From: Buddleja alternifolia
Lineage: Eukaryota; Streptophyta; Magnoliopsida; Lamiales; Scrophulariaceae
Reading direction: 5' to 3'
Assembly: GCA_019426215.1 (NCBI GenBank)
Contig: CM033396.1
Coordinates: 29,651,101 to 29,715,100, forward strand
DNA length: 64,000 bases
The position numbers were made by a program, and so were the translations under genes. Shown piece by piece: positions 1-12,122 of the stretch. The notes beneath the pieces were generated by a model. That model worked only from the letters and a program-made list of their open reading frames with translations. It searched no databases and was not told the origin of the DNA. How positions within the stretch are numbered: position 1 is the stretch's first letter; each line of letters begins with the position of its first letter.

Positions 1-95
1 CCGCCTTGAGCTTGCGGGGTGTATCGAGCAATAACTTTCCATATATTCTTTGTATCGACTTCAGGCAGATAAAACATCTATCAAAGCTATGCTTG

Positions 96-236
96 TTGCG
101 TGATGCACAGGATCCCAGCCCTTTTTTTTGCTTTTTCCCCTGCGTGTACTTATATATAAAGGCCACAACACACTGCTCTTCATCGCCCGGTTGCGTGATG
201 CACAGGATCCCAGCCCTTTTTTTTCCCTGCGTACTA
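96..236. repeat. Short direct repeat, two copies about 95 bp apart
   Basis: The stretch starting TTGCGTGATGCACAGGATCC at 96 recurs at 191, each followed by CAGCC, a T-run and CCCTGCGT. The copies are about 45-50 bp. No coding sense or mobile-element ends are visible in 1-521, which otherwise holds nothing I can assign. Confidence 0.6.
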
Positions 237-521
237 AAACGATGTCGTTCTGTCCTAATTATTTCAGCAGCTTTCTGTGACTCATCTTTTCCTTTCTCCC
301 CATTCTTGAACGTGGCTCCGTATCTGTAAGGCACGATGAGGGGACTCAATTTTGGAATCCAGCAACCTTCACGCCGTGTGTCACGATATGTGATTATGTT
401 TGATACATTTCCTTGTTGTAGATAGTTTCCTATATCAAGTATATCACCTTCTTAGTCTAGGGTTCTCTTGTTATAAATATTCATGTACATACACATTATG
501 ATTTGGGGTTAAATAGAATCA

Positions 522-881
522 TTGTTTTCAAGTCTCTATTATGCTACACTAGACGCGATTGACTATGCAAAACGACGAGGTTGGCGCAATATAATTGTGG
601 AAGGAGATGGTGCTATAGTGGTGTCCAAGACTCGTAGCTCCTTGCTGGATTTCTCTAGGCTTAGTCCTACTTTCTTTGACATTAAGTTTGATTTAGAATA
701 TTTAAGTTTTTTGTTAAATCAGGCTAAACGATTAGCAAACTCTGTCGCTCATCGATTAGCTAAGTCTGCTTCTGAATTTGGTTTTGTTGAGGGTGTAACT
801 CCCCCAAACTATGTTCTAGCCTTGCTTGATGCCGATTTAGCATCGTCTTGATATATCTACCATTTTATTGTCAAAAAAAAA
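522..881 (+). pseudogene. RNase H-like C-terminal remnant of a LINE (5'-truncated)
   Basis: The frame at 522-851 encodes about 109 aa resembling the C-terminal half of the plant RVT_3 RNase H domain: an aliphatic helix, GWRNIIVEGDGAIVV (strand and acidic-loop region), then a stretch ending in NSVAHRLAKSASEFG, close to the family pattern N-x-VAH-x-LAK. The N-terminal half with the first catalytic acid is absent. The stop is followed within 20 bp by an A-run at 871-880, as expected for the 3' tail of a non-LTR retrotransposon. I infer a 5'-truncated L1-like insertion. A decayed stand-alone RNase H-domain gene is the alternative. I could not identify target duplications. Confidence 0.6.
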
Positions 882-1679
882 AGATGGTTGTAGTCATCCG
901 AAATTATTTTTCAATAACCAAAATTATGTATATACAACATATGAACCCACTCAAATATGTGATCTCGTAGCTTATATTAACAAACTTTTCCAATATTTTC
1001 TCACTTGGAATATTACAATAGCAATCTCCCATGCTTGGGTGCAGTCAAACCGAGTCGGTGCTAGAATTTTTCCCAAAATACATAGTAAATTAGTAATTCA
1101 TGTTGTTGAATTTTTAGTAATAATTCCAACATTGTAATTGATCTGGTTGGAATAGGAATTTACTTGGATTTATAAATGCTTTACAACTATATATACTAGT
1201 AAATGCTACACACTCGTTGTGTGTGCAAAATAGAAAAAATTTAAAGGAATTTCTTTTAGTTAAAGTCAATTTGATAATTATTTTTTGTACTAAAATCAAA
1301 TAAATAAAACATAAATAAGATAGTGGGAAAAAAAGGCATGGGAGAGAAAAGGAAAATAAACGTGATATAAAAAGAGAATGTGAGAGAAAATAGGAGAAAG
1401 AATAAAATTCAGAGGAAAATGAAAGTTATTTGGAACACTTGTCAAATTTTGAGTGACGAAGGCTTCACAAAATCTTGACAGCCCAAAATAGTTACTCTAA
1501 ACCTTTCCCACTTTATATAATAGTATAGATAAGATAGATATATATATTGTAATTAGTTAATTAATCCCGCATGACTGTTGTTTCAAACCAATCCTTATGT
1601 AACTAAACAAGAAGATCTCCAACAAGGGTTTCTTTTCCTAATTAATTCTCACCGCCCACCGCCTCTTAATTAATCCTTC
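882..1679. other. Upstream flank of Agenet copy 1
   Basis: AT-rich non-coding DNA. The portion from about 1080 on is shared with the upstream flanks of Agenet copy 2 (about 16,950-17,790) and copy 3 (reverse complement of about 29,690-29,930), for example the stretch around 1140 containing TCTGGTTGGAATAGG. It is therefore part of the duplicated unit and presumably carries the promoter. The open frames here have no support. Confidence 0.6.
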
Positions 1680-1687
1680 TATAAATA
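1680..1687 (+). promoter_or_regulatory. TATA box of Agenet copy 1
   Basis: TATAAATA lies 95 bp before the ATG at 1782, followed by a CT-rich leader. The same box and leader occur at the same place before copy 2 (17792-17799) and, inverted, in the displaced promoter of copy 3 (29663-29670). Confidence 0.6.
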
Positions 1688-1781
1688 CAACTCTCTGTCT
1701 CTCTCCATGCATATATATATATAATTCCCAAAACTAAATCATACCCACCAACTCTACTTCCTACCACAAGTATAGTTCATC

Positions 1782-2282
1782 ATGATGAGACCGCTCTCTG
1801 CAAACCCCAAAATTTTCAAACCCGTAATTTCCAGCACTTCACCAAAACGACTTACACCATTAATGGCGTTTCACGCAGGGGACTCCATAGAAGTATGCAG
1901 CAAAGAAGAAGGTTTTCTTGGCTCCTACTACGAAGCGATCATAGTGGCAAAGATCACGAGAAACAATCAATACGTTGTTGAGTACAAAACCCTCGTCGAA
2001 GATGATTTGTCCGCTCCGCTGCGAGAGGTTGTCTCCGCAGATGAAGTCCGGCCACCGCCACCGCCACCTGAGCGGCCACCGATGCAGTTCTTTTGTGGTG
2101 ATCGTATTGATGCTTTCGATAATGATGGGTGGTGGGTCGGAACAGTTAGTGGGATGAATGTTGACGAAGGAAAGTATTACGTGTATTTCGAATTGTTCAC
2201 GGTTGAGATTGCTTATCACCCAAGTAAGCTCAGATTGCATCAAAATTGGAACAAGGGAAAGTGGTCTGTTTCTTTCGGATAA
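1782..2282 (+). CDS. Double Agenet (Tudor-like) domain protein, copy 1
   Basis: A 166-aa single-exon protein. Residues ~30-93 form a first Agenet domain (GDSIEVCSKEEGFLGSYYEA, then VVEYKTLVEDD and the closing REVVSADEVRPPPPPP). Residues ~100-156 form a second (FFCGDRIDAFDNDGWWVGTV, then YYVYFE and PSKLRLHQNW). Agenet domains belong to the Tudor/Royal superfamily and in plants commonly read histone methylation or recruit chromatin and RNA factors; here the protein is only the tandem module, with no DUF724 or other partner domain, so its role is unknown. The first 26 residues are basic and Ser/Pro-rich; an internal Met (MAFHAGD, codon at 1863) is an alternative start, but copy 2 also opens with MMRP. 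TATA box, leader and conservation with copy 2 support a real gene. Confidence 0.8.
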   Translation: MMRPLSANPKIFKPVISSTSPKRLTPLMAFHAGDSIEVCSKEEGFLGSYYEAIIVAKITRNNQYVVEYKTLVEDDLSAPLREVVSADEVRPPPPPPERPPMQFFCGDRIDAFDNDGWWVGTVSGMNVDEGKYYVYFELFTVEIAYHPSKLRLHQNWNKGKWSVSFG

Positions 2283-2852
2283 TAATTAACAGGAATCTGG
2301 CAGATGGTGTTTAATTTCATGTTTTTTGATTTATTTTTCTTGTATTTCTTGAAATTTTTGTGTGGTACAATTGAAGGGACCGAGTAGGAACATGTTACTT
2401 GAGTTGCTATGTTTAGAATAATATCTTGTTATTTTACTTATTTTGGAGATTACAGTTAGAAATTTTGTTTCCTTATTCCTAGTTTATTTCTTCTCGTTCA
2501 TAAATTCTGAGTAACTTATGATTATGAACGAATTTGAAAACTTATTAGTTTCCTTATTTAAAGCGTAGATATTTCTTTATTAATCCATCATGTGTAGTTA
2601 GTTACGTTTCTTCTACTTGTTTTTTTTATTAGTATCGTCTAGAATTGGATTAATTCTGGCATATAGTTTATATTTGCTTTCTGTTGGATAAAAAACAACA
2701 CTTTCTAACTTGTTGTCCTACATGATTAATGAATTATTGAATTCTGCTCACTCTCTTTTCTTCCCTTCATAGCCTTAAATCCTTAATCTATGCTATAATA
2801 AGAGGTCAAACAATTCAATGATCTATCACGTCTAATGCCTTAGTTTGGTCCC

Positions 2853-2895
<43 letters not shown>

Positions 2896-3427
2896 GTTTC
2901 TTAGAGAGTCGAGATACAATGGTGAAAGTGTGTAATTGGATATATTTATTTATAGAAAAAGTGTAATGATTAGGTGTTACATGATGTCTTTTTTGTAATT
3001 TTTTTTTTTGTAAAAACTTGTTATAGATGATTTTTTTTTATATATATATAAGAAAAGATAGACATATCTGAGTTATATTCATCGATTAATAAATTTAAAA
3101 ATTGACAAACTTTAAGTAATTAAATACTCTTTACTCAAAAAAATAATAATTACGTACTTTAAATTCATCTACTTCGAGAGTAGGTTAATTCTAACCCAAA
3201 AAGAATTATGCATCCAATATACCCACTTAAATAATTCGTCGAAATATAAGCCAAATGTTAGGTTATATGAACAAATTTTTAGAATATTTCTTGGTTCGCA
3301 ATACAATGGCAAACTCTTTGGCTCCGGTTTCCCATGCCAAAACATTGCCAATATACATAGTAATTAGCAATTCATGTTATTGCATTTTAAGTAATGTTCC
3401 AAAATCTAATCTGGTTGAAACAGGATA
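2283..3427. other. Downstream flank of Agenet copy 1
   Basis: Non-coding, AT-rich, with an (AT)n microsatellite at about 2862-2892. It aligns by eye with the flank after copy 2 (18,406-19,607 and 20,484-20,600), including the shared stretch GAACAAATTTTTAGAATATT near 3270. It preserves the unoccupied site of the hAT element that interrupts copy 2's flank at 19,616. Confidence 0.6.
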
Positions 3428-3938
3428 GGCAAAATTGCAAATTTAGTCTCATGGGATATGACCATTTTAGTTTTGGTCCTACGTTTTACGTGACTTTAAA
3501 AATTGTCCCAATAATTTGAAAAAGTTGCAACGTTAGTCCTTTTTAAAAAAATAACAATTTGTCCCCTAAACTATACAAGTTGTATAACGCCCTAAACAAA
3601 CATCAATGCCACTTACCCTTGAAAAATAACAAAATTAAAAACAGTTGGGAAGTTGATGTTTTTGTTCTTTCTTTATTATTATTTTTTTACTTTTTAGGGG
3701 GGTAAATGACAAAAGAAATGTTTAGGGGGTGTTTGATATAAGGTATATAGTTTCAAGGGCCAAAATATAATTTTTAGTTGACCATTCAGTTAGAAAATAA
3801 CGCGGGGATCAACATAGCTTAAAAAAGGACTAACATTGCAACTTTGTCAAATTATTGGGACTTTTTCTAAAATTGCGTAAAATGCATGATTAGAATTAAA
3901 ATACTCATATCCTATTGGACTAAATTTGCAATTTTGCC
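3428..3938. mobile_element. MITE with perfect 21-bp TIRs and TA duplication
   Basis: The left end GGCAAAATTGCAAATTTAGTC (3428-3448) is repeated in perfect inverted form at 3918-3938. TA flanks both ends. The paralogous flank of copy 2 (about 20,585-20,605) lacks the element and runs straight through (ACAGGATATTTCTTGG), which confirms an insertion. It is non-coding, 511 bp. A TA duplication suggests Tc1/mariner-type mobilisation, but the termini are not canonical Stowaway, so the superfamily is uncertain. Confidence 0.75.
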
Positions 3939-4557
3939 TAATAGCATATTACTTGGATTTTCAAATGCTTGACACCATAAATATAGTAATTAATTAATCC
4001 CGTGATAACTATGTATTTCAAACCAATCCTTATGTAACTGGGCAACAGTTTTTGCTTGCTGAGTCTCTGGACTTCAAGTCCAGATGATCTATACTCTTCA
4101 TTTGAATATACAAGTGGAGAAAGGTATAAATTATCCTAGGACTGGAGGTCCAGGGACTCACCAAGAATAATCCCTAGACAACATCTCCAACAACCTTTTC
4201 CTTTCTTAATTTCAAAGTAACCCTTATGCCCAATTGGATGACATGTCATATTCTATTTCTCGATTTTTTTCATCAAAATTTTTTTTAGTTTGAAATCTCC
4301 CAAAAATATTTCAAAGAAATACTATACTCAATTTTCTTGAAAAATGAATTTAAGTAACATTTCTCTCAAATTTTCTCCAAGAAAGTCAATTTTTTTTAAT
4401 ATTCATGACGGTTTACTCAACAATTAAAAAACCTTTATCCGTTAATATCTTAACATAGTCATCAAAATAATCATGTCATGATTCGAAATGACACAAGATA
4501 CGACATAAGATTCACTGTGCATATTTTTGGATGTCTTAATCGATGAGTTTAACTTAT
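3939..4557. other. Continuation of the Agenet copy 1 flank
   Basis: Paralogous to about 20,600-21,235 after copy 2, for example the shared stretch around 4440 containing TTAATATCTTAACATAGTC. Similarity stops near 4556, where the minisatellite begins; that is the right edge of the duplicated flank here. A short palindrome near 4069-4085 (CTGGACTTCAAGTCCAG) is present but not explained. Confidence 0.55.
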
Positions 4558-4977
4558 ATTAGTTACAACCAATACACATATTATTACAACTAATACAACT
4601 TGTCGTACCAATGGAGGTTGGTCCGAGTGGTAAGCAGCTCGGTTCCGCTTAAGCAAGGTCTCAGGTCCAATTCCTTGCGTACGCAGTTACCCCCGTTGGG
4701 AGACTCACCCACCAAGCCAGGTGTACGACCCGGGTCGACCAACAGATTAGTCCAGCAATGCCCGGGATACTGTGGTAGGCAACCAAAAAAAAAAAAACAA
4801 AAAAAAAATACAACTTGTCGTTACAACTGATACGATGTGTCATTACAGCTAAAGGACATGTTGTTACATAGAATACGTTGTATCTTCACAATTACTATGA
4901 TGTATTATCACAACTAATATGACATCCTATCACAACTAATATGACATATTGTTACAACTTTTATGACGTATCGTCAC
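4558..4977. repeat. Minisatellite, left part (interrupted by a SINE and a Copia element)
   Basis: Degenerate tandem units of roughly 20-22 bp built on TTACAACTAATACGACGTAT, with variants such as ATATGACATATTG and TACATAGAATACG. The array is interrupted by a SINE (4607-4807) and stops at the 5' LTR at 4978. It resumes directly after the 3' LTR at 14,939, so the two parts were one array. Confidence 0.8.
4593..4821 (+). mobile_element. tRNA-derived SINE with 14-bp target duplication
   Basis: The body at 4607-4807 opens with a tRNA-like head: a box A-like GGTCCGAGTGGTAAGCAGC, typical of Ser-type tRNAs, and a box B-like GGTCCAATTCC about 40 bp later. An unrelated GC-richer body follows, then an A-rich tail from about 4784. 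The perfect repeat ATACAACTTGTCGT flanks it at 4593-4606 and 4808-4821 and consists of minisatellite sequence. This is a complete, fairly young SINE inserted in the array. It encodes no protein. Confidence 0.85.
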
Positions 4978-6586
4978 TGTTAGGTTAATGTCCTCAAATG
5001 CCACTAGAGGATTAGTAAATGATAGGACATTATCAATTTGTAATTGTTTTTAATCAATCAATAAAAGGCAATTAGTTGTTTACTTTTATATTGACATTTA
5101 TATATTGTAATCATCCATGAGTCCATGAACACAAGAGTTAACTCTCTAAAGCACTGGAAGAGTTTGTTACTTGTGTACTAAAATAGTCTGCAAGTCAAAG
5201 ATTTTCAATTGGGCATTGGAAATCATGAAGACTTGTATGATGTGAGTTTTGACGAGAAAGGTATCCGTCAATCACTAGAAAGTAGTAAAGAACTCATATC
5301 ATAGTTGCACTGATGGAAATAGTGGCACTCAGACATGACTCGCATCGATTCTGTCACATGGGTTTTCACTCTTCAACAGTCAATGACAGAATTGATTAAG
5401 TTGTAATAGGTGTCTCAACTTTAGACTTGAGGAATCGAGTTGAAGATATGCTTGTGACATTAGAGTAGTTTGGCCCAATTCACCCGTTGGTGGGGTCAAC
5501 CTCGAACTGCAACCCAATGGGCAAATAGTAGTGTTAACTGATATCCAAAATAGGATTCGTTCCCTCGAAGGTGAACGAGCAATTATCCTATGCATTTATA
5601 AGTAAGTTAGATCTTAAAGTCTTTGGCTAAAGCATCACTGATCTGAACTTATTATAAATAAAGCATAGTGTCAAGTTTGTGAGTTTGACTAAAAACCATG
5701 ACTCTCACTTAACCGAGATAAGAAAACGAAGAGTTTGTATTTACACGATATTTACAACTGGAAAGGTAAAAATGATCTAATCATTTCATCTTATTTTTGT
5801 TAAACTTGGACCACTTGACTGGCTAGGTGAGACCCATATTCAATGGAATCCTCCCATTGTCAAATATAGATGAACCTAAAGAGTCACACTTAAAAAAGAA
5901 AACTTGATGTAAAAATGGAATATTTCTTGTGGAAATATTTAAGTATTAGATACTTAAAATTAAATAAATAGAATTAATTATTTGAGAAAATAAGTTAATT
6001 CATTTATGGTTTAATTAATATATTATTTCTTGGAGAAATAAAATTAATTAAATAAGTTATCTATTATTTAATTAGATTGAATTAATTAATTAAATAATAG
6101 ATTACACTAAGGTCAATTTGATGCACCAAGCATGAAGGGGGCGCCCACCAGGAGCTTCTATGGGCTTAATTTGAGCCTAAGGTAATAACTTAAGTGATAT
6201 AAATATATCACATTAGTTAATACCTATGTCATAAGTTACATTATATAATACCACAAGAAAAAGAATTCCTCTCCCACTCTCTCTCTAGCCGTCGCTCTCA
6301 AGCAAGAAGGAGGAAAAAAATTTCATCAATATTTTTTGGCGAGACAATTTAGAGTCAGAACAATTGGACTGTTTGGATCTTCCAAGTTTTAGGCGGAGCA
6401 ATTTCGCGAAGAACTTGAAGAATTCAAGATAATGAGAATTATCAAGCACTTCGCTACAATAGGTAAAGCTTGTTTTACCCTATCATACATAAGTGTGATA
6501 AAACCACGGGATTGATCCTGTTATGGAAAAATCCAAAAAAACTTTAAATTTTGTTTTCCGCTGCGTTTGGTTTATTTTTCCCAATA
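4978..6586 (+). repeat. 5' LTR of Copia element 1
   Basis: A 1,609-bp direct repeat of the 3' LTR at 12,123-14,938 (about 1,612 bp without the CACTA insert). The copies differ by scattered substitutions and by small indels, for example a run near 5040-5075 missing from the 3' copy, so the insertion is not recent. A small-protein frame at 5380-5595 (-) is LTR sequence, not a gene. Confidence 0.9.
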
Positions 6587-6587
6587 G

Positions 6588-6600
6588 TGGTATCAGAGCC
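6588..6600 (+). promoter_or_regulatory. Primer-binding site of Copia element 1
   Basis: TGGTATCAGAGCC one base after the LTR is complementary to the 3' end of plant initiator methionine tRNA, the usual Copia primer. Confidence 0.85.
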
Positions 6601-8371
6601 AAATCGCGGGATTCGACTTATGTAAATTATGTGTAATTATGTGATACAGATGCATGATTTATGATTTTTATCGATGCGTGATTAGATATGTGGATTTTGC
6701 GTTATTTGTGTTCTTGAGGAATTATTTATTTTTGTGCGTTAGAAATTAATGAAAATTAGATTTTATGTAATTTTGATGTGATGATTGTAAAAATTGAAAA
6801 TTACACGGCGATGGGGCGCAACCTGCTCGCGCATAGCGCGCGATGGGTTGCCGAGGGCGATGGGCCGCGCAGCGAGCCCATCAGCCATAATTGGGCTCGC
6901 ATGGAGAGCCCACCCGTGTGTTTTTTAAAAACACACGGGTTTGCAAACCCGACCCGGGTCGATCAATGGGTAACCCGGGTCATTTATTAAATAAATAAAT
7001 ATTATATAAATTTGATTGAAATTGGATTTTAATGCAAAATTAAGTGATATTAATTATTTAATAAGAGTATTTTTATTTTCATCAAATCTAATGTTAATTA
7101 AAGTTGGACTTTGAATTAAATTAGATTATATCTATTGTGAAATTAATTTAATGAACTTACATGTTAATTTTTATTAAAATAAGATTTTAATAGAAAATTA
7201 ATTGGAGTTCACTAAAATTGAATTTTCAAATAGAATTAAATAAATTAGTTTTCTCAAGAATATGAAAAACAACAATTAAATTTGGAATTTAATTAGAAAT
7301 TAACATATATGATTTTCGTGTGTTATGTGAAAAATATCATGTTTGACATGTTATGTGATGGGAGACATGATTCATGGACTTAGGCTCGCTTTTAAATTTG
7401 TATTTATTTTTGATGGGTTGTAAAGGTCTTTTTGAGCCTGTTTTTATTTTCTTTCTAGATAAATTTTGTATAGGTGCAAATATATTAAAATGTAATAGTT
7501 AGAAATAGAATAGGCGCAAAGGAGAAATTCAAGTTGAGCCGAGCCGAGGAGATACAAGAAGCAGCTTTGGAAGCTTTAGTGTAGTTTCTTTTTAATTTTA
7601 TGATTGAAGCATTGCCTTGTTTCAATCTAGAAAAAATAGTCCATGAATCATGTGTTGTTAGCTTTCTAGGATTGCTAATTATTTATTTTTAATCCATGTT
7701 TGTATGCATGATATGAAATGGATTAATGTGCAAAGTGAGACCTAATAAATAATTTAAATTCTCCCACTTTGAAAAATATTAAGTTAGTAAAAGGTATATC
7801 CTATCATCCACTGAACTTAGGAAAAATTAAAATGATATTTAATATATAATAACGTCCCTAAGCAATGGGGGTTGTATATTGAAATATATTTAAAAAATTT
7901 CTTAAGTGCATGAAATGCCATTGGTCAAAAACAAATTTCACCCCAAATACCAGCAAATGGTTGCAAGGTGAAATTCAATTGTTAGACTAATAGATAGTCA
8001 GTGGGTTGAACTTAAATTATTCATAAATCAATATGATCGTTAAAAGGTTGAGATTTGATGAATACTGGACAAAGGGATTAAAACATCCATTTGATGGGTT
8101 AATGTTGGACATTACTTTAATAGATTGATTAGGCCAAATACCAGCAAAAGGTTGCAACCTATTAATCTAGTTAAAGAACTCAATTACCACTACGAAGCCT
8201 TCCAACAATGACTTCCGAATTCCATAGTGGAAGTGTGTATTTTCGAAAAATGTAGTGGGAGCCAATTTTATTTTAAAAGTCCTTAATTTAAACTTGGAAC
8301 AACAAGTACATTAGAATCTAATAAGTCTTTTTACTTGTCTACAGTTATTTGCTTATTATCTCTCTCTCACT
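6601..8371 (+). other. Long untranslated leader of Copia element 1
   Basis: About 1.8 kb separates the primer site from gag. It contains a GC-rich patch at about 6800-6980, contrasting with the AT-rich surroundings, with a near-perfect hairpin at 6912-6940 (ACCCGTGTGTTTTT and its complement). A frame at 6778-6990 crosses this patch, but I see no protein family in it. A segment near 7915-7960 is loosely repeated near 8130-8160 (AATACCAGCAAA...GGTTGCAA). Confidence 0.6.
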
Positions 8372-11300
8372 ATGACTATCACGCACTATTTGTACTACTT
8401 GAGAAGAACACTTTGACTGGTCCAAACTATGTGGACTGGCTCCGAAACTTGAGGATAGTCTTCAACATGGAGTCATTGGGGGTATGTATTGTATACTGAT
8501 ATCCCAGCCGCGCCCGTAAGGACACGCGCTAATGAGGAGGAAGTTGCGGCTCACGAGAAGTGGGTCAAAGACGACATCCGAGTTCGTGGATACATGTTGG
8601 ACTCAATGACAAATGAGTTGCAGAGGTCCCATGACAAAATGGTCTCGGCGAGGGCTATTTTGGCACACTGGTAGAGCTTTATGGTGAACAAAATCGCACT
8701 GCTCGGTATGGTGAACATGGACCAGCAACTACAAACTGATCTCATCTTGCAGTCACTTCCAGACTCCTTTTCCCAAATTGTCATGAACTTCAACTACAAT
8801 GACATAGAATGCAACTTGGTTGGGTTGATGAACAAGCTGAATACTGAACAATTTCAAATGAAGCCAAAAGGAAAAGAGCCAGCCTTGGTCATCACTTTTA
8901 AGCCTAAAAACAACAAGAAGAAGAAGACTAAGAAAGCTACTAGCACACCGGGTCCACAAGTTAAGATAGACAAAGGAAAGGGAAAAGCTCCAGAAGTGAT
9001 GAAAAACAAAGGACCAAAGGAAATGGCTAGGTGCCTTCACTATGGTGAGCTAGGCTACTGGAGGAGGGAGTGTCCAAACTTTGGCAGAGGTGCACCAGGT
9101 ATGGAACCTTTTGTTTTAGAAACTAATTATTCTATAACTGTATTTTCCACTTTGTGGATACTTGATTCTGGAGCTAGTGCTCACGTTTGTGTAATGAATC
9201 AGGATCTGCAGCGAAGTAGAAAGCTAGAGCATGGAGAGGTGCTGATCAGTGTTGGCAGCGGGTAGAGTGTCGCGGCTTCTCGCATTGGATCAAATTTTTT
9301 ATGTTTATCATCTAGGCATGTTTTAAATTTTGAGGATGTTTTAGTTTTGACCAACAGGCTTAAGAACATTATTTCAATTCCTATGTTGGTCAGGATCAAT
9401 TATGTTTTTAATTTCATTGAAATAGATGGAGAAAGATGGGTTAGTTAAAATCGGGATCTGGCATCTAAGACTAGGCCATGTTGGCGAGAGAAAGATATAA
9501 AAGATGGAGAAAGATGGTTTAATTGACCCATTGGGATCGGATTCCTATCCGACTTGTGAATCTTACCTCAAAGGCAGAATGGCTAGATCACCCTTCACCG
9601 GGACTTTTGAAAGGACCACTGAAGTATTAGGACTTTTACACACTAACGTTTGCGGACCATTTGGAGAAATGGCTCGTGGAGGTTTTCACTACTTCATTAC
9701 TTTCACTGATGACCATTCAAGGTATGGTCTTGTGTATCTAATGAAGTATAAGTCTGAATCATTTGATAAGTTCAAAGAATTTAAGGCTTTGGTGGAAAAA
9801 CAAACTGGTCATCATATAAAAGTACTACGATTGGATTATGGAGGTAAATCTATGAGTGATGAGTTTGATCAGTTCCTAAAGGAACATGGGATAATATTAC
9901 AACTCACACCACCAACAACTCCACAATTAAATAGGGTAGCAGAGCGTAGGAATCGAACGCTATTGGATATAGTTCGATCTATGCTCAGCCACACTGATTT
10001 ACCCATCTCTTTGTGGGGACATGCATTCCTTACGACTGTTCATATCTTGAATAGATGTCCTTCTAATCCGTTCCTAAGACTCCATATGAGATATGAAGAA
10101 ATAGGAAAGCAAACCTTAAATACTTTAGGGTTTAGGGATGCCCTGCCTACATCAAGAAGACAAAGGCAGATAAATTGGAAGCGAGGTCCCTTAAAGGACG
10201 TTTTGTCGGTTTTCCAAAGGATTATATGAGATACCTATTCTACATGCAAGATGATCAAATGATCATTGTTGCACTGCAATCGCACTTTCTTGAAGAAGAA
10301 TTTATTCAAGAAGGTAGTGTAGGTAGAAAGATTGTTCTCAATGAACAAGATGAAACACCCAGGGAGACGACCGTTCAAGAAACACACACTGAACTTGACG
10401 AAACACAACCAACATTGCGAAGATCTGGTAGAGTACCATATCAACATGATAGATATTATGGGTACATGCTACAAGAGGAACCGGGTGTCCACACTATAGC
10501 ATTGAGAGTCTATGGGGACGACACTTCTACTTATGATCAAGCAATGATGGACATCGACTCTGAAAAGTGGCAAGAAGCTATGCAGGCAGAGATAGACTCA
10601 ATGCACTCCAACCAAGTCTGGACTCTAATAAATCGTCTTGATGGCATTGCACATATAGGGTGCAAATGGACCTACAAGATGAAGATAGGCCCGGATGGAA
10701 ACGTTGACACATATAAGACAAGGCTTGTAGCAAACAGTTATAGTCAAAAGGAAGGAATTGACTACCAAGAGACCTTTTTACCTGTGGCAATGATCAAGTC
10801 TATTCAAATTCTGCTAGCAATAGCTGCACACATGGATTATGAGATATGGCAGATGGATGTGAAGACGACTTTCCTAAATGGATTTCTCGAAGAGGATATC
10901 TATATGGAGTAGCCTAAGGGCTTTGCATCTGGGTCTGATATCCATAAGGTGTGCAAATTTAAGAGATCCATTTATGGACTTAAGCAAGCCTCTAAGAGTT
11001 GGAATCTGCGTTTTGACAAGGTAGTCAAAGGATTTGACTTTGTCAAAAATGAAGATGAACCATGTGTTTATTACAAGAAGATTAGTGGGAGTAAAATCAC
11101 TTTCCTTGTCTTATATGTGGATGACATTCTACTCATAGGAAATGATGTAGGAATGCCCACATCAGTCAAGAGATGGCTTTCAAATACATTCTCCATGAAT
11201 GACTTGGGAAAAGCGACCTATATTCTAAGGATTCGTATCTATAGAGATATAACAAATAGAATGATAGGAATTCCCCAAGCCCTTTACTTAGAAAAAGTCC

Positions 11301-12107
11301 TAAATAGATTTAGGATGGAAGACTCTAAGAAAGGTTTCTTGCCCATGAGACACGAGGTGCACCTTTCAAAATCTATGTCTCCTCAAAGTGAGGAAGATAG
11401 GAATGAAATGAGTACGGTGCCTTATGCGTCTGCAATGGGTAGTCTCATGTATGCCATGTTATGGACACGACCAGACATAGCCTACACGGTAAGCATGGTA
11501 AGTAGTTTTCAGGCTAACCTGGGAAGATAACATTGGACTGCTGTAAAAAAAGATCCTCAAGTATCTGAAGAGAACTAAGGATATGGTCCTAACATATGGA
11601 CATGGAGATTTGAAGGTGGATGGATATACTGACTCAGATTTTCAATCTGATGTAGATGATCGCAAATCCACTTCAGGGTTTATATTCACACTCAATGGTG
11701 GAGCGGTGACTTGAAAAAGTTCCAAGCAAAACAAGCACAACTGCTGATTCCACCACTAAGGTAGAATACATAATAGCTTCAGAGGCTGCTAAAAAAGGTG
11801 TTTGGATTAGGAAGTTTCTTGGAGAATTTCAAATGGTCCCTTGTGTGGAGCTGCTATTGCCACTTTATTGTGACAATAACGGAGCTATTGCACAAGCATA
11901 GGAACCAAGGGCTAAAAAAAAAAATACAAGCACATAGAGAGAAGATATCACATTATAAGGGAAATCGTTGGAAGAGGCGAGATAGTTGTTCAAAGAGTAA
12001 ATTCAGCCGACAACGTCGTTAACCTATTGACCAAGCCTTTGACATAGGTAGTGCTGGATCGACGTCTTGAGAAGATGGCTATTAGATACCATAGTGATTG
12101 GCATTAA
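8372..12107 (+). pseudogene. gag-pol pseudogene of Copia element 1
   Basis: Gag is recognised from LTGPNYVDWLRNLR (about 8408) and a zinc knuckle near 9035 that has decayed (CLHYGELGYWRREC, lacking the second Cys and the His). The protease motif ILDSGASAHVC is near 9160. In the integrase core (about 9650-10,070) the first catalytic Asp appears as Asn (LLHTNVCG), while a second-Asp region (VLRLDYGGK) and a Glu region ([11 protein letters not shown]) remain. Reverse transcriptase (about 10,600-11,500) includes YVDDILL. RNase H follows (GYTDSDFQSD near 11,620). Stops and frameshifts fall at about 8674, 9265, 10,229, 10,912 (a TAG just before PKGF), 11,530 and inside RNase H. Confidence 0.88.
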
Positions 12108-12111
12108 GTCC

Positions 12112-12122
12112 AAGTGGGAGAT
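12112..12122 (+). promoter_or_regulatory. Polypurine tract of Copia element 1
   Basis: AAGTGGGAGAT lies immediately before the 3' LTR, the expected plus-strand priming site. Confidence 0.75.

Noticed and set aside
868..1299. Two small frames beside the RNase H remnant
   Set aside because: No recognisable family, AT-rich, and the second lies in the duplicated promoter flank.
4607..4680. A tRNA gene
   Set aside because: Box A- and B-like motifs are present, but no acceptor stem pairs and the unit has a SINE body, A tail and target duplication.
4600..4830. Plus-strand 76-aa frame
   Set aside because: It coincides with a SINE, whose tRNA-like head and A tail explain the sequence.
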